64,000 nt of DNA. Source: Actinoplanes octamycinicus (lineage in GTDB: Bacteria > Actinomycetota > Actinomycetes > Mycobacteriales > Micromonosporaceae). The DNA is taken from positions 7,297,501 to 7,361,500 of the forward strand of contig NZ_JACHNB010000001.1 in assembly GCF_014205225.1 (NCBI RefSeq). The letters run 5' to 3'. A program made the translations under genes and the position numbers. The notes below the pieces were generated by a model that was given only the letters and a program-made list of their open reading frames with translations, did not search any database and had not been told where the DNA came from. Positions 17,285 through 25,633 of the stretch are shown piece by piece (position 1 is the stretch's first letter; each line of letters begins with the position of its first letter).

Positions 17285-18754
17285 CTATTCGAGCAGGGTC
17301 GGCGTGCCCTGCAGGATGCCGCGCATGTTGGTCAGCGCGGCGCCCACCTTGACGCCGTACCGGGTGATCTCGAATTCCCGCATGGTTTTCTCGAAGTCGC
17401 TCATCCGTTTCTTCAGCACGCCCATGACCTTGCGCAGTTCGCCGCGGATCTCGATGTACCGGAGATAGACGATGTTGTCGGCGAGATAGCTGATCTCGTT
17501 GTCGGTCGCGCGGAAGTCTCCGGTGATATTGGTCGTCTCGTTGATCAGTATCGTGGTGACGCCCATGTTGCGCAGGTATTTGGCCAAGGCGTGCAGATAT
17601 GTCTGCGGATCGTCCTCACGCATGCACATCCCGAAGCCCGAGATGCTGTCGATCATGACGATTCGGGCATCGGCCTGCTCGACCTCGTCGCGCACCATGT
17701 GGCCGAACTGGTCGGCGGTGTAGCGCAGCGGCTCGATCTGCACCAGGGACAGGGCGCCCGTCGCGATCATCTTCGCGATCGGGATGTTCACCAGGTGGGA
17801 GCGGTGCGCGAGCGCCTCGGCACCCTCCTCGAAACTGTAGATCACCGAGCGTTCGCCGCGCCCCGCAGCCTCCTTCATGAACTGCAGGCCCAGCGTCGTC
17901 TTTCCCACTCCGCTCGGCCCCGACAAGATGGTGACGGTGCCGCGCTCGATGCCGCCCGCCATCAGTTCGTCGATCTCGGGAACTCCCGAGGAGATCGTTT
18001 CGGCGACGAACGGCTTGCCGTGGTCCTGCGGCATCAAGCGCGGATAGACGTGCATGCCGTCCGCGTCGATGCTCAGTGTGTGGCCACCTCCGGCGAATTC
18101 CGATCCACGGAACTTCGACACCATGATGGTCCGCAGTCCGGAACGATTGTCCATGTGGATCACGCCGTCGGACATGAACTGCAGATCCGCGTCGCCGTTG
18201 GCGTCCTGGCTCTCCGACACGAACAGGACCGTCGCACCGGACGAGACCAGGAACCGCAACAGCGACAGCGCCTGGCGGCGGAAATGGGTCTGGTCCAGGG
18301 ACAGGTACCGCAGCTGGGTCATCACGTCGAGGAACACCCTGCTGGGCTGCGCCTGCCGGACGGCTTCGATGATCGCCTGCGTGGTCGGCTCGAGTTCCAC
18401 CTCAGCCGGGTGGAAGATGTCGTAGGACTGCCCCTCCGCGAACAGCGTGCCCGAGGGGGCGAGATCGAGGAAGGTGACGCCGGCCAGGTCCAGGCCGATC
18501 GACGCCGCGTTGGCCCGCACCTCGTCCTCAGGCTCACCCTGGTTAATGAACAACGTCGCTTCACCAGCCACTACGCCCTGGGTGAGGAAGTGCAGGCCCA
18601 CCGTCGTCTTGCCGGTACCCGGCCCGCCCCGCACCAGGTACGCCCGCTGCTTCAGCAAGCCACCGTGGAGAATCTCGTCCAATCCCCCGATTCCGGTATG
18701 CAACCGGTCACCCACCAGCGACTCCCCACAAAAGTCTGATCCCGCCCCCACCAT
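17285..18754 (-). CDS. Double-domain KaiC-like RecA-family ATPase
   Basis: A 489-residue protein with two KaiC domains. Walker A motifs are GGPGTGKTT (43-51) and GPSGVGKTT (279-287). The second domain keeps the paired glutamates in YSFEEG (309-310); in the first, the equivalent place reads NQGEP, so only one glutamate remains. Before the conserved YIEIRGE, the residues aligned with the KaiC phosphosites T426, S431, T432 are Thr-417, Ser-422 and Tyr-423. The length is near that of cyanobacterial KaiC (about 519), with a shorter tail. No kaiA or kaiB is nearby. It is followed by the pseudo-receiver kinase. The role (timer, ATP sensor or scaffold) is inferred. Confidence 0.9.
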   Translation of the reverse strand: MVGAGSDFCGESLVGDRLHTGIGGLDEILHGGLLKQRAYLVRGGPGTGKTTVGLHFLTQGVVAGEATLFINQGEPEDEVRANAASIGLDLAGVTFLDLAPSGTLFAEGQSYDIFHPAEVELEPTTQAIIEAVRQAQPSRVFLDVMTQLRYLSLDQTHFRRQALSLLRFLVSSGATVLFVSESQDANGDADLQFMSDGVIHMDNRSGLRTIMVSKFRGSEFAGGGHTLSIDADGMHVYPRLMPQDHGKPFVAETISSGVPEIDELMAGGIERGTVTILSGPSGVGKTTLGLQFMKEAAGRGERSVIYSFEEGAEALAHRSHLVNIPIAKMIATGALSLVQIEPLRYTADQFGHMVRDEVEQADARIVMIDSISGFGMCMREDDPQTYLHALAKYLRNMGVTTILINETTNITGDFRATDNEISYLADNIVYLRYIEIRGELRKVMGVLKKRMSDFEKTMREFEITRYGVKVGAALTNMRGILQGTPTLLE

Positions 18755-18827
18755 GGCACAACGCCGGGAGCGGCGCGGGCAGATCGCGGATCGCCGGGTC
18801 GAGGCTGATGCCGCCGCTGCCCGCTGC

Positions 18828-19547
18828 TCAGCCGGCGGTGGTCGCCACGTAGACGGTGTTGGCGGAGCGGCCGCCGGTCAGCGGGTTGGCGAAGCTGACC
18901 ACGTGCGCGTCGGCCGTGGCGAAACACTCGCGCAGCACCGTCAGGAAGGGCTCGTCCGGGGCGTCGTCGGACCACAGGCCGAACACCCCGCCCGGACGCA
19001 GGCGGTCGCCGAGACGGCGCAGACCGGCCGGCGTGTAGAGGTCGGCGTGCGTGGGGTCCAGGACGTTGACCGGCGAGTGGTCGATGTCGACCAGGACGGC
19101 GTCGAAGCGGCGCCCCGGATCCGCCGGGTCGAAGCCGGCGCCGTCGCGCAGCAGCGCGAAGAAGTCGCCGTGCAGCATCGTGGCGCGCGGGTCGGTGGTG
19201 AGACCGTGCGCGTCCGGCAGCAGCTCACGGCGGTGCCAGTCGATCACCGGGGCCAGCGCCTCGACCACGGTCAGCGAGCGGACCCGGTCGTCGGCCAGCG
19301 CCGCGAGGGCGGTGTAGCCGAGGCCGAGACCACCGACCACCACGTCGCAGGGCCGGTCCGGCAGGGCGGCCAGGCCCAGCCGGGACAGCTCCTCCTCGGC
19401 GACGGTGAACAGGCTCGACATCAGGTACTCGTCGCCGAGCTTGACCTCGTACACCTCGGTCCTGGTGGTCGGCTCCAGGCGCCGGCGCAGGCTGATCTCG
19501 CCGATGTGGGTGGGTGCCCAGCCGAGCTCGGCGAAGTGCGGACGCAT
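18828..19547 (-). CDS. Spermidine-synthase-like class I methyltransferase-fold protein
   Basis: A 239-residue protein of the spermidine synthase/methyltransferase fold: the nucleotide motif VVGGLGLGYTALAAL, the acidic strand SLTVVEALAPVIDWH, the active-site-like VLVDIDHSPVN and a LRPGGVFGLWSDD strand. Substrates of these stand-alone actinobacterial relatives are mostly unknown; true aminopropyl transferase is not assured because the classic DGG polyamine motif is absent. It starts 20 nt downstream of the hydrolase gene on the same strand. Confidence 0.75.
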   Translation of the reverse strand: MRPHFAELGWAPTHIGEISLRRRLEPTTRTEVYEVKLGDEYLMSSLFTVAEEELSRLGLAALPDRPCDVVVGGLGLGYTALAALADDRVRSLTVVEALAPVIDWHRRELLPDAHGLTTDPRATMLHGDFFALLRDGAGFDPADPGRRFDAVLVDIDHSPVNVLDPTHADLYTPAGLRRLGDRLRPGGVFGLWSDDAPDEPFLTVLRECFATADAHVVSFANPLTGGRSANTVYVATTAG

Positions 19548-19567
19548 GGATGTCCTTCCGGGGGCGC

Positions 19568-20956
19568 CTACTTGAGGCCGGTCGCGGGTGGGTTCACCCG
19601 CAGGTCACCGTAGCGCGCCAGGGCCGCCGGAACGTCGACCGACAGGCCGCGCAGCGTCGCGTCGAGGAAGGCGGCACAGGTCGCGGCCGACATCCGCACA
19701 CTTTCGGTACGGCCGAGCGAACCCACCAGCGCCGGAACCGGCGGCAGGTAGAGCGGAGCGTCGGTGAAGCTGAGATGGGCGCTGTCCCGCACCGTGAGCC
19801 GGTAACTGGTCGCGGCTCCGCGCTCCAGGATCCCGGACAGCAGCGCGAGATATTCGGTGTCGGCCTTGCTCTCGATCGGGTGCGTGAGGGCGAGCACCGG
19901 CTGACGCAGCGGACCCTGGTCCGGGTCCGGCCCACCGTCGAGGTTGATCACGGCGGTGAACCGCGGATCCCGCCCGGCGGCGCGCATCGCGGCCGCCCCG
20001 CCGACGGAGTGACCGGTCGCCGCCACCCGCCCGGTGTCGAGCCGCCCGGCCAGCGGCCCGGTGAGCTCGCCCAGCCGGGTGAGCACGAAGCTGAGGTCGG
20101 CGGCCCGCACGTCGACCCAGCCCGCCCGCCGCCGGTCGTCCTCGGCCGCGTTCCCGCTGGCGGCGACCCGGGTCCGGACGGTGCTGCCGTCGGCCAGCAC
20201 GACCGCGGCCGAGTCGTACGGATGGTCGACACCGGCCACTACGTAACCGCGACTGGCCAGGTCCTCGGCCCAGGCGGTGTTCTGGGTGCGCACGCCGCCG
20301 AGCCCGGGCGAGAACAGGACGACCGGGAAGCGGCCGGCGGCCGGCGCCGCGTCGAACGCCGCGTGGCTGCGCGAGCGCACCGCCCCGTCCAGCAGGAAGG
20401 CCGGCGCTCCCAGGTAGCCGGCCTCCGCCGCGGCCACGATGTCCGCCTCCTGCCGGGTGCGGCCGAGGTACTGCGCCCGCTGGGTGCCGGAGGGGATCGG
20501 CTGCGCCGGATACCAGAGCTGCGCCACCACGACGCGCCCGTCCCGGCCGGCATCGGTCCACTGCTGCACGGTGGTGCCGACCGCGGACGGCCCGGACGGC
20601 TGCGGGAACTCCGGCACCGGCAGCGCCCAGGCCGCACCCACGCCCACCGCGATCAGCGCGAGGCACAGCACCGACCCGGGCAGGGCCAGCCACCAGCGGG
20701 CCCGCCACTCGCCCCGCCCGGCACGGCGGCGCAGCAGCCAGGCCACCCCGGCTCCGACCCCGACGAGCAGGTCGGCCGCCAGCACCGGCAGCAGGTACCA
20801 GCGCATCCCCGGCAGGCTCAGGGCGGCCCCGACCGCGACCACTGCGGCCGCGGCGAGAGCAACCCGGCGGCGCGCACCCGACGGCAGCCACCGGCTCCCC
20901 ACCAGAACGATCGAACCCAGCACGACGACGATGTCCATCACGCCAAGATCGTTCAT
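19568..20956 (-). CDS. Membrane-anchored alpha/beta hydrolase (PAF-acetylhydrolase/chlorophyllase-like)
   Basis: A 462-residue protein. Residues 1-120 contain about four hydrophobic helices; the rest is an extracytoplasmic alpha/beta hydrolase with FPVVLFSPGLGG (oxyanion region), GYVVAGVDHPYDS, the nucleophile elbow GHSVGG, an Asp in INLDGG and His in RDSAHLSFTD. This pattern fits platelet-activating-factor acetylhydrolase-type lipases, which attack short-chain esters of lipids. The helical N-terminus is an unusual addition to that family. It is upstream of the spermidine-synthase-like gene and downstream of the DUF1152 gene. Confidence 0.8.
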   Translation of the reverse strand: MNDLGVMDIVVVLGSIVLVGSRWLPSGARRRVALAAAAVVAVGAALSLPGMRWYLLPVLAADLLVGVGAGVAWLLRRRAGRGEWRARWWLALPGSVLCLALIAVGVGAAWALPVPEFPQPSGPSAVGTTVQQWTDAGRDGRVVVAQLWYPAQPIPSGTQRAQYLGRTRQEADIVAAAEAGYLGAPAFLLDGAVRSRSHAAFDAAPAAGRFPVVLFSPGLGGVRTQNTAWAEDLASRGYVVAGVDHPYDSAAVVLADGSTVRTRVAASGNAAEDDRRRAGWVDVRAADLSFVLTRLGELTGPLAGRLDTGRVAATGHSVGGAAAMRAAGRDPRFTAVINLDGGPDPDQGPLRQPVLALTHPIESKADTEYLALLSGILERGAATSYRLTVRDSAHLSFTDAPLYLPPVPALVGSLGRTESVRMSAATCAAFLDATLRGLSVDVPAALARYGDLRVNPPATGLK

Positions 20957-20992
20957 CGCCCGTCCTGAGAGTCCGCTGAGGAGAGACCCGCC

Positions 20993-21952
20993 TCAGTGCG
21001 GGAAGGCGGTCGGCGGCCGGACGGTGATCTCCTGCCGGAAGGCGGCGATCCGGGCCGCCACCTGCACCATGTCGTCGGTCTGCTCGATCCGGTCGAGGTA
21101 GAGACAGCGGGCGGCGAGCGTCGCCAGGTCGACGGTGAAGTAGGCGGCCATCAGCGGGTTGACGAAGAGCGTGCTGCCGGCGGTCCGGCTGGTGAACTGG
21201 ACGTCGCCGAAGGCTCCCGTGGTCGCCGCGGCGATCTGGCCCTGCACGATGCTGGGCCGGATCGGGGTGGCCCGGTGCGCGTCCGCCACCGCGTCGCGGT
21301 ACAGCACCGCCTCCCGGCTCGCCCCGGGCAGGGACAACACGCCGAGGTAGCCGCCGTCCCGGTCGAGCGCGGCGAGGTTCTCCAGGACCTGGCTGTGCAC
21401 CACCCCGTGGTAGGCGTCGATGCCGAAGCCCAGGCAGGTCACCAGCTTCACCGGCACGTCCAGGCCGGCGACCGCGGCCAGGCTGGTGAGGTCCTCCTCG
21501 GGGGTGCCGAGGCCGGTCTCGTCGCCGCGCATCAGGATGTCGGTCCCGCCGTCGACCAGCACGATCGCGTCGACCCCGAGCCGGTCGGCCAGGTGCTGGT
21601 AGGCGGCCCGCAACGGTCGCACGCCGGTCCGGGCGAAGGCGTACACCGCCGCAGGCAGACCGTGGCCGGCCAGCCAGCGGGCCAGGGTGCGCTCCGGGAA
21701 GTACTCCTCCGGCCCGTGGGTGGCCGGGCCGATCAGGGCCACGTCAGGCGCCAGCCACGCGTCCAGGTCCAGCGTCTCCATCGGGGTGAAGGACAGGTTC
21801 GCCAGGTGCGCCGGAACGCCGCGGTCCCACAGCGCGACGGCCAGCGGCAGCGCGGCGTAGACGTCGAAGCCGCCGCCGGCCCCGGCGAGCAGCACGCTGC
21901 GGGCCCCGTCCAGGGCGGCGAACAGCGGCGGCACAGCGAGGGAGAAGGTCAC
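20993..21952 (-). CDS. DUF1152-type protein of unknown function
   Basis: A 319-residue soluble protein with an N-terminal Rossmann-like strand VLLAGAGGGFDVYAALPLA, NLSFTP, an acidic motif VDAIVLVDGGTDILMRGDE and C-terminal RTAGSTLFVNPLMAAY. The glycine loop and DGGTD motif fit the DUF1152 family, for which I know no biochemical function. It lies 36 nt upstream of the hydrolase gene and may be in its operon. The family call is from memory of the motifs. Confidence 0.65.
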   Translation of the reverse strand: MTFSLAVPPLFAALDGARSVLLAGAGGGFDVYAALPLAVALWDRGVPAHLANLSFTPMETLDLDAWLAPDVALIGPATHGPEEYFPERTLARWLAGHGLPAAVYAFARTGVRPLRAAYQHLADRLGVDAIVLVDGGTDILMRGDETGLGTPEEDLTSLAAVAGLDVPVKLVTCLGFGIDAYHGVVHSQVLENLAALDRDGGYLGVLSLPGASREAVLYRDAVADAHRATPIRPSIVQGQIAAATTGAFGDVQFTSRTAGSTLFVNPLMAAYFTVDLATLAARCLYLDRIEQTDDMVQVAARIAAFRQEITVRPPTAFPH

Positions 21953-22001
21953 CCTCCGATGATCCGTCAGCGGCGCTCAGGCCCGGGCTGCCGCCGGCAC
22001 C

Positions 22002-22481
22002 TCACACCCAGAGGTTGTCGTGCTTGAGGTAGAACTCGGTGCGCTCGTCGTCGGTCATCTCGTCGAGGTGGGCCAGGCCCTCGAAGTAGCCCTCGCGCGG
22101 GGCGCCCGGGGAGAAGTGCAGCAGCATCGAGGCGGGCTCGCCGGACTTGTTCTTGAAGGCGTGGATGCCGCCCGGCGGGACGTGCACCCAGTCGCCGGGC
22201 TCGGCGGTGATCCATCGACTGCCGTCATAGATGTTCATGACGCCGGTGAGAATGTAGAACGACTCGGCCAGGGAGCGGTGGAAATGCGGCTCGGGGCCGG
22301 TCACGCCGGGTCCGCACTCCCAGCGGTAAAGGCCGAAGAGTCCGCCGGTCGACTCGCCGGTGGACAGATAGTGGATTCTGGTGCCGTTCGGATAGACGAG
22401 TTCGGGCTTGCTGTCAGCGGGCCGATGGGTCGCCGAGACCTCGCCCGTCTCCCCGTGATACAGCGGCGGCGGATACGTCAT
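22002..22481 (-). CDS. Cupin-fold protein
   Basis: A 159-residue single cupin. Motif 1 reads PEPHFHRSLAESFYILTG, giving two His and one Glu for metal binding; motif 2 is PGDWVHVPPGGIHAFKN with a further His. A helical tail (HLDEMTDDERTEFYLKH) follows. Cupins of this size are dioxygenases, isomerases or small-molecule sensors; the substrate is unknown. The ATG overlaps the stop of the NmrA-like gene by 4 nt, so the two are translationally coupled. Confidence 0.85.
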   Translation of the reverse strand: MTYPPPLYHGETGEVSATHRPADSKPELVYPNGTRIHYLSTGESTGGLFGLYRWECGPGVTGPEPHFHRSLAESFYILTGVMNIYDGSRWITAEPGDWVHVPPGGIHAFKNKSGEPASMLLHFSPGAPREGYFEGLAHLDEMTDDERTEFYLKHDNLWV

Positions 22482-23443
22482 GATCCGAACCTATCGCTCT
22501 CCGCCGCGAAATCCATGGCATGATCGCGAGCCCATTCCGCGAAGGTCCGCGCCGGCCGCCCGGTCACGTCCCGAGCCGTCGGCATCCCCTGCCCCGCAGC
22601 GGACCCTGGGCCGGGCGCGGGAGCAGCCGGCGCAGGATCGGACCCCGGCGCGGGATCGGACCCCGGCGCGGGATCGGACCCCGGCGCGGAGTCGGACGCC
22701 GGCGGCGAGTCGGGTGACCCGGCCGAGTAGGGCTGGAAGCCGGTCAGGAAGTTGGCGGAGGCGGCCGCGAACCCGCCCTGCGCCAGGTACAACTCCCGGG
22801 CCCGGGCCGGAGTCACCGCTTCGAACCGGATCTCCTCGCCGATCGCCGCGGCGATCGCCCGCACCTGCTCACGGCGGCTGAGCACCGCCGGGCCGTAGAT
22901 CGTGTACGCCCGCCCCGAGTGCCCGGCACCGAGCAGCGCGGCGACCGCCACCTCGGCCACGTCCCGCTCGTGCACCGGCCGCCCGGTCCGCTCCGGGAAC
23001 GGCTCGTAGACCGCCCGTTCGGCCCGGATCGTCGGACCCCACAGCCACAGGTCGTTCAGCATGAACTCGGCCGGCCGCAGATGCGTCCACTCCGTCCCGG
23101 ACGCCTCGACGGCCCGTTCCACCGGCAGGTGGAAGTCGGTGTCGTACCCGGTGGTCACCGCCCCGGAGGAGAGCGTCACGATCCGGCGGACCCCGGCACG
23201 CTCGGCGAGACGGACGACTTCGGCAGCGGTCCGCGGGCACGGGAACAGGTACATCCGGTCGACGGATCGCAGGGCCGGGAGCAGAGAATCCGGGTCGGCG
23301 AGGTCACCCCGGACCATTTCCACCCCGGCCGGACCGCCGCCCGGTCGCCGGCTGAGCACGCGCACTTCCACATCGACCCGCGCCAAACGCTCGACGACCA
23401 GCCTGCCGACATTTCCGGTTCCCCCGGTGACCAGAATTCGCAT
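22478..23443 (-). CDS. NmrA-like NAD(P)-binding protein with a repeat-encoded insertion
   Basis: A 321-residue atypical short-chain dehydrogenase of the NmrA/HSCARG type: LVTGGTGNVGRLVVERL at the N-terminus, VLSRRP as NADP-selecting loop, VRRIVTLSSGAV and the LRPAEFMLND segment. There is no Tyr-x-x-x-Lys pair, as is usual in NmrA proteins, which act as redox sensors or quinone reductases. Residues about 245-290 are an Ala/Pro/Gly/Ser/Asp-rich low-complexity stretch made by an 18-bp tandem repeat, inserted before the conserved C-terminal RTFAEWARDH. AGAGGGA precedes the ATG. It is coupled to the cupin gene. Confidence 0.85.
   Translation of the reverse strand: MRILVTGGTGNVGRLVVERLARVDVEVRVLSRRPGGGPAGVEMVRGDLADPDSLLPALRSVDRMYLFPCPRTAAEVVRLAERAGVRRIVTLSSGAVTTGYDTDFHLPVERAVEASGTEWTHLRPAEFMLNDLWLWGPTIRAERAVYEPFPERTGRPVHERDVAEVAVAALLGAGHSGRAYTIYGPAVLSRREQVRAIAAAIGEEIRFEAVTPARARELYLAQGGFAAASANFLTGFQPYSAGSPDSPPASDSAPGSDPAPGSDPAPGSDPAPAAPAPGPGSAAGQGMPTARDVTGRPARTFAEWARDHAMDFAAESDRFGS
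22635..22706 (-). repeat. 18-bp in-frame tandem repeat inside the NmrA-like gene
   Basis: Three identical copies of GGATCGGACCCCGGCGCG (plus-strand reading) at 22635-22652, 22653-22670 and 22671-22688, then a degenerate fourth copy to 22706. Because the unit is six codons long, copy-number change would keep the reading frame and lengthen a Ser-Asp-Pro-Ala-Pro-Gly linker. Confidence 0.9.
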
Positions 23444-23610
23444 TCCCTCTGCCTATCGCCCCACCGCCCCCGGAGCAAACGCGAACACGACGTTCACCTA
23501 TCCATGGTCACCTGCCAAAACGCACTATTTCCCGATCCGGAAAATCCTGAATGTGAATGCTGCCGCGAAGGGAAGCCGGCGCGCGGTCAGGCCGCGGCGA
23601 GACCGCGCGG

Positions 23611-23997
23611 TCAGGCAGCGGCCGGTGAGACGTCGCGGGTGAGCTGGTCGGCCCGGCGCAGGCGGCCGTCGGCGGCCAGCTCACCGAACATGCAGATCTC
23701 CGTGGTGATCACCCGGCCGCGCCGCATCACCGCCGTCATCGTGTACCGAGCGGCCACCCGCCCCGGCGTCACCAGCGCGTCGTGCACCTCCACGTGCACC
23801 TCGGCGGCGTTGCGCCGGGCGGCCCGGACGTGCGCGAGCAGCCGCTCCCGGTCCAGCGGCAGGCCGTCGTTGCGGAGCACGAAGTCGCCGGTGTGGTAGC
23901 GGTCGAAGACGGCGGCCGGGTCGTCGTCGCCGAAGGTCAACTCATCGGGATAGCGGATCAGGTAACCGGTCAGGTCGGTCCCGGGTGTGGAGTGCAC
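23611..23997 (-). CDS. SnoaL/NTF2-like small protein
   Basis: A 128-residue protein with the cone-shaped NTF2-like plan: an N-terminal helix with PAAVFDRYHTGDFVLRND, a central helix RLLAHVRAARR and long strands (VHVEVHDALV, RVAARYTMTAVM, TTEICMFGELAADGRL). Such proteins are polyketide cyclases, dehydratases or ligand carriers; no catalytic His-Asp pair is certain. It is divergent from a TetR regulator across 44 bp that carry a strong dyad, so it is the probable target of that repressor. Confidence 0.75.
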   Translation of the reverse strand: MHSTPGTDLTGYLIRYPDELTFGDDDPAAVFDRYHTGDFVLRNDGLPLDRERLLAHVRAARRNAAEVHVEVHDALVTPGRVAARYTMTAVMRRGRVITTEICMFGELAADGRLRRADQLTRDVSPAAA

Positions 23998-24008
23998 AGC
24001 GCCACCGC

Positions 24009-24038
24009 CTTATCTCTGACACCTGTGTCTAAGATAAG
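24009..24038. promoter_or_regulatory. Palindromic operator between SnoaL-like and TetR genes
   Basis: Left arm CTTATCTCTGACAC (24009-24022) and right arm GTGTCTAAGATAAG (24025-24038) match at 12 of 14 positions around a 2-nt centre. It fills most of the 44-bp gap, as expected for an autoregulatory TetR site. The left arm also carries the TTATCT that would serve as a -10 on the minus strand when read as AGATAA. Confidence 0.65.
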
Positions 24039-24041
24039 CCC

Positions 24042-24626
24042 ATGCCCGCCGTACCCCGCAAGCCCCGCCTGGACGGCGAGCGCAGCCGCGCCGCCGTGCT
24101 CGACGCGGCGATCACCGTGCTCGGCCGGCGACCGGACGCGAGCGTCGAGGACGTCGCCGCGGCGGCCGGGGTGGTCCGGCAGACCGTCTACGCCCATTTC
24201 GGGTCCCGCGCCGCGCTGCTCACCGCCGTCGTCGAGCACCTCACCGCGGAGACCGCGCGTTTGCTGGACGGCCTGGACCTGAGCGGCCCGGCCCCGGACG
24301 AGGCGCTGCGGCGCTGGCTCACCGCGAGCTGGAGCATCGTCGACCGCTATCCGGTGCTGCTCAGCCCGGCCCTGGCCGGGGCGGCGCCGGCCGGTGACCA
24401 GGCGGCCCAGCACGAGCCGGTCACCGCGCGCCTGGTGGAGCTGCTGCGGCGGGGCCGGCGGGCGGGGGTGTTCGACACCCGGCACTCCGAGTCGTGGCTG
24501 GTCACCGCGATCATCGCGCTCGGGCACGCGGCCGGGCAGCAGGTGGCGGCCGGCCGGATGACCGCGGCCGAGGCGGGCGCCGCCTACCGTGACGGTGCGC
24601 TGCGCGTGGCGCTCGCCACCGGCTGA
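24042..24626 (+). CDS. TetR-family transcriptional regulator
   Basis: A 194-residue repressor. The helix-turn-helix is at about residues 30-60 (VEDVAAAAGVVRQTVYAHFG) within the usual TetR N-terminal domain; the C-terminal ligand domain is helical and unassigned. The operator dyad lies directly upstream, 3 nt from the ATG, so it is likely autoregulated and controls the divergent SnoaL-like gene. Its last 43 nt overlap the 3' end of the convergent histidine kinase gene. Confidence 0.9.
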   Translation: MPAVPRKPRLDGERSRAAVLDAAITVLGRRPDASVEDVAAAAGVVRQTVYAHFGSRAALLTAVVEHLTAETARLLDGLDLSGPAPDEALRRWLTASWSIVDRYPVLLSPALAGAAPAGDQAAQHEPVTARLVELLRRGRRAGVFDTRHSESWLVTAIIALGHAAGQQVAAGRMTAAEAGAAYRDGALRVALATG

Positions 24627-25633
24627 GCGGGCAGCCGCACCTCGAAGCGGCAGCCGCCCCGGATGTTGCCGGCCCGGACCCGGCCGCCGTGCGCCTCGAC
24701 CAGCCCGCGCACGATCGCCAGCCCGAGCCCGCCGCCCGCGCCGCCGTCCGGGGTGCGGGCCCGGCTGCCGCGGAACGCGATGTCGAACACCCGGGGCAGG
24801 TCGTCCTCCGGGATGCCGCCGCAGCTGTCCGAGACGGCGAGCCACACCTCGCCGGTGTCCCGGCCGGCCTCGATGTGCACGGTCCCGTTCGGTGGGGTGT
24901 AGCGCACCGAGTTGGTCAGCAGGTTGCTCACGATCCGGTTCAGCTCGGCGGCTCCGCCGGTCACCACCGGCCACTCGTCGCCGGTCGCGGTCAGGGTGAT
25001 CCCGCGCCCGCGGGCGAGCGGGGCGACCGCGGCGACCGCGTCCGAGACGATGTCGCCGAGCGGCAGGTCGGCCGGGATGAGCCGGAGCGCCCCGGCATGG
25101 ATCCGGGACAGCTCGAACAGGTCGTCGACCAGGCCGCTCATCCGGTCGGTCTCGGTCCGGATCCGGCGATGGTATTCGGCCACGCCGGCCGGGTCGGCGA
25201 CCACGCCGTCCTGCAGCGCCTCGGTCATCGCGCGCAGCCCGGCGAGCGGGGTGCGCAGGTCGTGCGACACCCAGGCGACCAGGTCGCGGCGACCGGCCTC
25301 CATCCGCCGCTCCTGCTCGCGGGCCTCGGCCGCCCACATCGCGGCGGCGGCGAGCCGGCGCCCGAAGACGATGCCCAGGGCCAGGCTGACCACCGCCGAC
25401 GCGGCCACGGTGACCAGCACGACCTGCATGTCGTGCGCGGACAGGAACATCGCCCGGGCCACCGTGGTGACGCCGGCAACCACCGCGGTGACCGTGATGG
25501 CCAGCAGCACGCACACGTGCACGGTGATCGACCGGCCGCGCAGCAGCCGCAGCACCAGCCACCCGCACAGTCCGACGAGGGTGCCGGCGGCCAGCGAGTA
25601 GGCGCCGATCAGCAGGATGTCACGCATCGGCAC
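24584..25633 (-). CDS. Membrane sensor histidine kinase
   Basis: A 349-residue kinase. Hydrophobic segments at about 5-30, 38-60 and 70-92 anchor it with only very short external loops, so it probably senses the membrane or an intramembrane signal. HisKA has His-124 in WVSHDLRTPLAGL; the ATPase domain has NLLTNSVRYTPPNG, DSCGGIP and GGLGLAIV. The start overlaps the end of the response regulator by 14 nt (8 nt if the Met two codons later is used), so the pair is coupled. It is the last gene of the seven-gene minus-strand operon that begins with a glycosyltransferase at 29833. Confidence 0.9.
   Translation of the reverse strand: MPMRDILLIGAYSLAAGTLVGLCGWLVLRLLRGRSITVHVCVLLAITVTAVVAGVTTVARAMFLSAHDMQVVLVTVAASAVVSLALGIVFGRRLAAAAMWAAEAREQERRMEAGRRDLVAWVSHDLRTPLAGLRAMTEALQDGVVADPAGVAEYHRRIRTETDRMSGLVDDLFELSRIHAGALRLIPADLPLGDIVSDAVAAVAPLARGRGITLTATGDEWPVVTGGAAELNRIVSNLLTNSVRYTPPNGTVHIEAGRDTGEVWLAVSDSCGGIPEDDLPRVFDIAFRGSRARTPDGGAGGGLGLAIVRGLVEAHGGRVRAGNIRGGCRFEVRLPAQPVASATRSAPSR

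Noticed and set aside
15089..18739. A plus-strand open frame of over 1200 codons across two kinases and the KaiC-like gene
   Set aside because: Its translation is Arg/Pro/His-rich low-complexity sequence and lies antisense to genes with clear motifs; it is a by-product of GC-rich third positions.
22635..22706. Tandem units as a possible CRISPR array
   Set aside because: Units are contiguous without spacers and lie in frame within a coding region.
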